64,000 nt of DNA. Source: an uncultured Aquimarina sp. GTDB taxonomy: Bacteria; Bacteroidota; Bacteroidia; Flavobacteriales; Flavobacteriaceae. Positions 62,101 through 64,000 of this stretch are shown here, one piece after another. The DNA lies in NCBI GenBank assembly GCA_947495425.1, contig CANLYR010000006.1:1-64000 (forward strand). Reading direction: 5' to 3'. Both the position numbers and the translations under genes were made by a program. The first letter of the stretch is position 1. Each line of letters starts with the position of its first letter. The notes below the pieces were generated by a model. The model searched no databases. It saw only the letters and a program-made list of their open reading frames with translations, and was not told where the DNA came from.

Positions 62101-64000
62101 TTTTTGAGTCACTGGGACTGTTATGGTTTTGCTATTTTTGGATAGCTTAATTAATCGTGTTTCTACAATAGTATTATTTTTTTCGATATCAAGGGTAATA
62201 GTAATATCCTCTGAAGCCGAACTAAGTTTTATGATAGCCTCATCACCCACGCTATACGATGTTTTGTCGGTTGTGATTTCAAATAACTGCTGATCACTAA
62301 TCTGCGTATCCTTCTGGCTGTATATTGTAATGTATGCAATGTCTTTTACTTCTTGCCCAAATCGATCTTTGGTGTTTACTTCTACGACGTATTTACCAGA
62401 TTCCCATTTTTTAAGACTTCCCAACAGTAGCGTATCAGATCCTATGCCGCTTTCTGTGGTTTGGGCAGTATTAAACGTTTTATCTAGTACCAGCTTTCCT
62501 TTTTGCCAGGTTCGGTAATCATGCTCATCTCCATAGGCATCATAAGGAAATAATGTGTTAAATTCTTCTTCTTTAAAACCTTCATAATCAGGAGCTTCCC
62601 ATGGGCGCTGGCGTAGTGGTTTTTTTGGCGGTTTTAGTTTAAAAAACTGTACGGTTCCTGATGCAGGGATGGGTTCATTATTCAGGTTTACGGTAGTGAT
62701 CTCTAGCGTATGATCTTTTTTAGTTTTATCAATTTTGTTTTTTATAGCAATAGAAGCCGTCATTGCATGATATCCTACATTAACGATAGTTATTGTGCTT
62801 CTAGTTTCTCCATTGATATCGGTAACATCGGCGGTGACTTCATAATTAAATATTGGTAAATTTTCTTTGGATACCGTAGGGTCAGGAAGCGCAGAAAACT
62901 CAATGCTATATTCTCCTTTTTCATTCGTGGTCGTCTCACCATAGGTAATCTCTTGTGGTTCTGAGTTGTGTCTTGGATACCAGTAATACCAGTGAGGATA
63001 TTGTACCTTTCTGTGTACCCGATATACCACTTTGGCATTTGTGATATTGCTCCCTGCATAAGCAGTAGCAACCCCGGTAAGTTTTATAATGTCATTAACG
63101 GTATAGGTTTCGGTGATGGGCTTAAAACTGGTTTCAAACTTAGGTCGTTTATACTCTTCTACAGCGATAGAGGTACTTTGATAATTATTTGTAAATAGTG
63201 TGTATGTGCCTGTTAATCCAGAGGATGGAAGTATAAACTCTCCATTAAATGAACCGTATTCGTTAGTTTTGAATTGTATTGTTTTTATAGCCTGCCCATT
63301 CACATCCTTTAGCGTTACATAGGTGGGTTGATTTGGCATTACTTTATAGTCCTCTTTTCCAGTAGAGGACATCATTATTCCTTTAACATATACAGTTTGC
63401 CCCGGTCTGTATATACTTCGATCTGTAAACAGAAAGGTATTATACTTTATATTGTCGTCATCACGATTAGGCGTGTAGGATTGATTTAGGTAATATTGAT
63501 CAAAATAAGCCGTATCCTTTTCATACGTTACTGTAATAGTAACATCGTAATAATGCGTACTTACAGCCAGAGATGCTTGCCCTTTTTGATCTGTAGTTAA
63601 GGTTTTGTCTATTTTTTTTCCGTAGCCTCTGTTATTATTTGTTTTAACATGTATTTTGGCATTAGCAACGGGTGCGCCAGTATTGCGATCTACAACCTGA
63701 AAAATCGTTGCTGCAGGAGTTTTATTCTCGATCAGTGCTAAGTTACTTATCTGTAAAGTCCCATAAGAGAACATGGTATCTGTAGAAAGCTCTTTTGATG
63801 TTGTAGCCAGAATTAGATAGGACCCCTGATTGAGTTCTGGAAGCGAAGCCTCGGTAGTATGGGTTTGATAATCCTGCTCATTGCATAGTTCTGACTCCCA
63901 AGTTGTACTGATGCTTAGGGAGTTTAGAAATTTGATTTGATCTTCGGTTCTATATTTTTCTTTAAATGTTTTGATTTGTTTCTTGTTAATTTTTAAAGCT
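59134..64000 (-). CDS. Alpha-2-macroglobulin-like family protein (5' partial)
   Basis: The frame is open to the right edge, so the N-terminus is outside; about 1620 residues are visible. An ATG at 63774 is an internal methionine, since the frame continues upstream (QGSYLILATTSKEL and on). MG2-like and MG-type beta domains fill the N-terminal part, a macroglobulin bait-like Glu/Lys-rich and low-complexity segment lies near 61550-61600 bases, and the thioester region is YPYECAEQTFARYY (near 60770), with the CxEQ motif intact. In other bacteria such proteins trap periplasmic or surface proteases as a defence. No peptidoglycan synthase partner gene is seen on the visible side. Confidence 0.9.
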   Translation of the reverse strand, partial: ALKINKKQIKTFKEKYRTEDQIKFLNSLSISTTWESELCNEQDYQTHTTEASLPELNQGSYLILATTSKELSTDTMFSYGTLQISNLALIENKTPAATIFQVVDRNTGAPVANAKIHVKTNNNRGYGKKIDKTLTTDQKGQASLAVSTHYYDVTITVTYEKDTAYFDQYYLNQSYTPNRDDDNIKYNTFLFTDRSIYRPGQTVYVKGIMMSSTGKEDYKVMPNQPTYVTLKDVNGQAIKTIQFKTNEYGSFNGEFILPSSGLTGTYTLFTNNYQSTSIAVEEYKRPKFETSFKPITETYTVNDIIKLTGVATAYAGSNITNAKVVYRVHRKVQYPHWYYWYPRHNSEPQEITYGETTTNEKGEYSIEFSALPDPTVSKENLPIFNYEVTADVTDINGETRSTITIVNVGYHAMTASIAIKNKIDKTKKDHTLEITTVNLNNEPIPASGTVQFFKLKPPKKPLRQRPWEAPDYEGFKEEEFNTLFPYDAYGDEHDYRTWQKGKLVLDKTFNTAQTTESGIGSDTLLLGSLKKWESGKYVVEVNTKDRFGQEVKDIAYITIYSQKDTQISDQQLFEITTDKTSYSVGDEAIIKLSSASEDITITLDIEKNNTIVETRLIKLSKNSKTITVPVTQKDLGGFAVSYSFVNYNDYQNGVLIIPVPYASKELSIETKTFRDKLKPGQEETWSFVIKGPKGDKVSAELLASMYDASLDQFKPHQWYFAINRPTYYAQSKRQGSHSFGTLAFSLQNIQRHGFHYNPQGYDRLNWFGLYFGQQFYGNSNKMMKSARMSAPVMESGMALESVADEEEVEGDDVVEESTLQEKKEEKHKDAQKETALEGVKIRKNLKETAFFFPKLTTDADGNVSFSFTAPEALTQWKLQLLAHTKTLDFATTTLQAVTQKELMVLPNPPRFLREGDKIVLSSKIANLAAKDLSGVIELQLFDALTNKTINTALHNNNLRQNFEVTSKGNTNVSWTLQIPDTVQAVQYKIIAKAGDFSDGEQNVLPVLSNRMLVTETLPMWVRSNQTKTFTLDKLKNNTSSTLKHHKLTLEMTSNPAWYAVQALPYLMEYPYECAEQTFARYYANALASHIANSNPRIQEVFKQWKSTDALLSNLEKNQELKSLIIQETPWLRDAQSETEQKKRIALLFNLNKMKTELQSAVNKLKQMQYGSGGFPWFKGGRENRFITQHITTGFGHLQKLGVTQFDSDTQNMLRNAVRFLDKEFIKEFNDLKRYCKKNKIDINKNHLSYNQIHYLYMRSFFTDIKRPNITNEAWVYYLGQSQKYWLDQSLYAQGLLALITHRNSDSTTASKIIASLDQKSITSEELGMYWKSNTASWYWYQAPIETQSLMIEVFSEIESEPKRTKTIDNLKVWLLKNKQTNRWKTTKATSDAVYALLLQGSDWLSITDMVDIVLGDQTIDPNTIENVKAEAGTGYFKTSWQGNEVQQNMATAKITKKGKGIAWGALYWQYFEDLDKITSAKTPLTLKKKLFLKKNTDTGEEITEITDKTTLQLGDLIRVRIELTSDRAMQFVHMKDMRAAGLEPIDVLSQYNWQDGLGYYQSTKDAATNFFFDYLPKGVFVFEYDLRVNNKGEFSNGITTVQSMYAPEFSSHSEGIRINIE

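Noticed and set aside
1..64000. CRISPR arrays, tRNA, rRNA or transposases
   Set aside because: I saw no regularly spaced repeats, cloverleaf genes, rRNA segments or transposase motifs; short repeats are too few and irregular.

Overview
The window reads as chromosomal DNA of a marine, gliding Bacteroidota bacterium of the family Flavobacteriaceae (Aquimarina or a close relative is my guess, not provable here). The signs are AT-rich DNA, GldJ and PorV of the gliding/type IX secretion machinery, a secreted peptidase with a type IX C-terminal sorting domain, TAnnTTTG-type promoter elements, a DUF2652 protein, and a fused hypoxanthine phosphoribosyltransferase-adenylate kinase. I saw no tRNA, rRNA, CRISPR array or insertion sequence.

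Region 1 (1-12.8 kb) is accessory and biosynthetic. It opens inside the last module of a non-ribosomal peptide synthetase (carrier protein plus thioesterase), followed by a type II thioesterase and a phosphopantetheinyl transferase. Next comes a compact locus that may be an undescribed peptide-modification system: a 42-residue peptide, a decayed second copy of it, a 671-residue fusion of a polyprenyl-synthetase-like domain with a terpene-cyclase-like toroid, and a PqqD-like domain joined to an M50 intramembrane metalloprotease. An aspartate kinase gene follows. After a decayed stretch and a GIN-domain lipoprotein comes a split lantibiotic dehydratase (glutamylation and elimination subunits) on the minus strand, with no LanC, transporter or clear precursor.

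Region 2 (12.8-34.2 kb) is mostly core: a DUF2652 protein, murF, gldJ, porV, cdd, pdhA-pdhC, an M28 lipoprotein peptidase, an SDR oxidoreductase, a two-gene envelope operon of unknown role, a DUF4349 gene broken near its end, a SprT-like protein, a mannose-1-phosphate guanylyltransferase, a DUF389 protein, and a run of hydrolases and lipoproteins. porU, which I remember lying between gldJ and porV in F. johnsoniae, is absent here.

Region 3 (34.2-50.6 kb) holds a repeat-rich spacer, an MlaFE-type lipid transporter, a glycosyltransferase/methyltransferase/ketoacyl synthase III group preceded by a perfect 26-bp palindrome, a truncated-hemoglobin pseudogene, gcvP, a UbiA-like protein, and an ECF sigma factor with two paralogous small Cys proteins. 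A GbsR-type regulator then heads a minus-strand set (membrane protein, frameshifted methyltransferase, TIGR01777 epimerase, SRPBCC protein). A secreted multidomain M28 peptidase closes the region.

Region 4 (50.6-64 kb) has an M3 oligopeptidase, an intergenic stretch with two tandem, similar, terminator-ended structured RNA candidates, purE-purK, the HPRT-adenylate kinase fusion, obg, a frameshifted acetyltransferase, a fasciclin lipoprotein, and an alpha-2-macroglobulin-like protein that runs off the right edge.

Four otherwise recognisable genes carry one disabling change each: DUF4349 (TGA), truncated hemoglobin (TAA), methyltransferase and acetyltransferase (each short of one A in an A run). 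The two A-run cases could be sequencing errors.
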